Source: Bryobacterales bacterium
GTDB lineage: Bacteria; Acidobacteriota; Terriglobia; Bryobacterales; Bryobacteraceae
NCBI GenBank assembly: GCA_009697495.1
Contig: SHUN01000174.1
Coordinates: forward strand, 1 to 6,424
DNA length: 6,424 bases
Reading direction: 5' to 3'
Part shown: positions 5,955 to 6,424 of the stretch, piece by piece
Position numbering within the stretch: the first letter of the stretch is position 1
How the letters are laid out: each line of letters begins with the position of its first letter
Program-made: the position numbers and the translations under genes
The notes under the pieces: generated by a model
Seen by the model: the letters and a program-made list of their open reading frames with translations, nothing else
Databases searched by the model: none
What the model was told of the DNA's origin: nothing

Positions 5955-5977
5955 AAGGCTGTGTGCGAACCAGTCCC

Positions 5978-6424
5978 TTACTGCGCGCCCTTCACCAACT
6001 CCACACTCTCCGCCGGCTCAAACAATCCAAACGAAAACACCGCCGTCGCCGACGCAATCGCCACATACTGCTTCCCGTCCACAGCATACGTAATCGGCGA
6101 CGCAAACAGAGATTCCCCCATCTGAAAATGCCACAAATGCCTGCCCGATTTCGCGTCCAACGCCACCAACTGCCCTTCGTCATCCCCAACAAACACCACG
6201 CCTCCCGCCGTCGACACCGTCCCCGACCAAGCCACGCCAGGCCCAGGCATCGGATACTCCCAAACTCGCTTCCCGGTCGCCGCGTCCAGCGCCCTTAAAT
6301 AAAACGTACCCGCCTCCCGAGGCTTCGGCCCCGCGCCGCCGCCGGAGAATCCCGCCATCGGTTCCGGCTTCTTCGCCGACGACGTGTAAATATCGCACTG
6401 CTCCATCGTGATCACATAGAACAG
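5978..6424 (-). CDS. PQQ-dependent dehydrogenase, C-terminal end only
   Basis: The frame enters from the right edge and stops at TAA 5980-5978, giving the last 148 residues. It is the end of an eight-bladed quinoprotein propeller of the alcohol-dehydrogenase type, which uses PQQ to oxidise alcohols or sugars in the periplasm and passes electrons to the respiratory chain. Two tryptophan-docking repeats are visible: ALDAATGKRVWEY (W55 of this fragment) and ALDAKSGRHLWHF (W98). They are followed by the family-typical closing segment ASPITYAVDGKQYVAIA and FSFGL. The upstream FYVITMEQCDIYT also fits the family. The protein ends soon after the last blade, so there is no fused C-terminal cytochrome c domain. 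The PQQ and metal-binding residues lie outside the window, so the substrate is unknown. Codons end mostly in G, as in the MFS gene. Family assignment is very secure. Confidence 0.95.
   Translation of the reverse strand: MFYVITMEQCDIYTSSAKKPEPMAGFSGGGAGPKPREAGTFYLRALDAATGKRVWEYPMPGPGVAWSGTVSTAGGVVFVGDDEGQLVALDAKSGRHLWHFQMGESLFASPITYAVDGKQYVAIASATAVFSFGLFEPAESVELVKGAQ

Larger units (their letters stand above)
5822..5977 (-). promoter_or_regulatory. Structured leader of the ferritin-like operon
   Basis: These 156 bases lie between the PQQ dehydrogenase stop and the first ferritin-like start and should contain the operon promoter and 5' leader. In minus-strand order they hold three perfect inverted repeats: 8 bp at 5954-5928, 9 bp at 5925-5878 with an inner 5-bp stem, and 8 bp at 5869-5844. 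Then come ATTTT and the AAGGAG ribosome site. No convincing -35/-10 pair stands out. TTGTGT, 17 bases, TAACAC (5959-5931) is weak, and TGTAAC within the first repeat could be an ECF-type -35 element. Two short overlapping ORFs are also present. Regulation by RNA structure or a DNA-binding protein is plausible, but no known riboswitch family is recognised. Confidence 0.5.

Noticed and set aside
5906..6298. Plus-strand Arg/His-rich ORF near the right edge
   Set aside because: It is the antisense shadow of the PQQ dehydrogenase end, whose repeats are unmistakable.
1..6424. CRISPR array, tRNA, rRNA, insertion sequence or attachment site
   Set aside because: No regularly spaced direct repeats, cloverleaf, rRNA core, transposase or flanking terminal repeats were seen; the 16S-like stretch at 4155-4170 is far too short to be an rRNA gene.

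Overview
The window looks like chromosomal DNA from a GC-rich soil-type bacterium, most likely Acidobacteriota of the Solibacter/Bryobacter group. The main pointer is the 949-3435 gene. It carries N-terminal modules resembling the TIGR03437 domain, a family best known from Solibacter-like genomes, on a large exported beta-rich protein. The lineage is inferred from protein style only; there is no rRNA or marker gene here.

Layout from left to right. Positions 1-868 (minus strand, cut by the left edge) encode an MFS efflux transporter of the fosmidomycin-resistance (Fsr) type. An 80-base divergent intergenic region separates it from 949-3435 (plus), the large exported TIGR03437-like protein. That gene converges on, and overlaps by 18 bases, a minus-strand Uma2-family (DUF820) PD-(D/E)XK nuclease-like gene at 3418-4020. 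Next comes a 168-base intergenic region with a perfect 10-bp hairpin and a short palindrome. Two tandem minus-strand genes follow, 5177-5821 and then 4189-5151. They encode paralogous exported ferritin-like (Ferritin_2 type) proteins with full sets of candidate di-iron ligands; the second has a Tat-type signal and an added PKD-like C-terminal domain. Upstream of the pair is a 156-base leader rich in inverted repeats. The right edge (5978-6424, minus) is the C-terminal end of a PQQ-dependent dehydrogenase.

The two ferritin-like genes lie 25 bases apart with good ribosome binding sites and very probably form an operon. The other genes show no clear shared pathway; the PQQ enzyme and the ferritin-like pair would both act outside the cytoplasmic membrane. 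Base composition divides the window. Both flanks have a strong excess of C over G on the plus strand whichever strand the gene is on. The ferritin-like pair lacks this skew, and the Uma2 gene is intermediate. The middle block may therefore have a different history.

Most worth a second look are the structured leader of the ferritin-like operon (three perfect inverted repeats plus two overlapping mini-ORFs), the conserved cysteine pair and differing export signals of the ferritin-like paralogues, and a hairpin at 4141-4170 whose minus strand resembles the 3' end of 16S rRNA. I found no CRISPR array, tRNA, rRNA, insertion sequence or clearly new multi-gene system.
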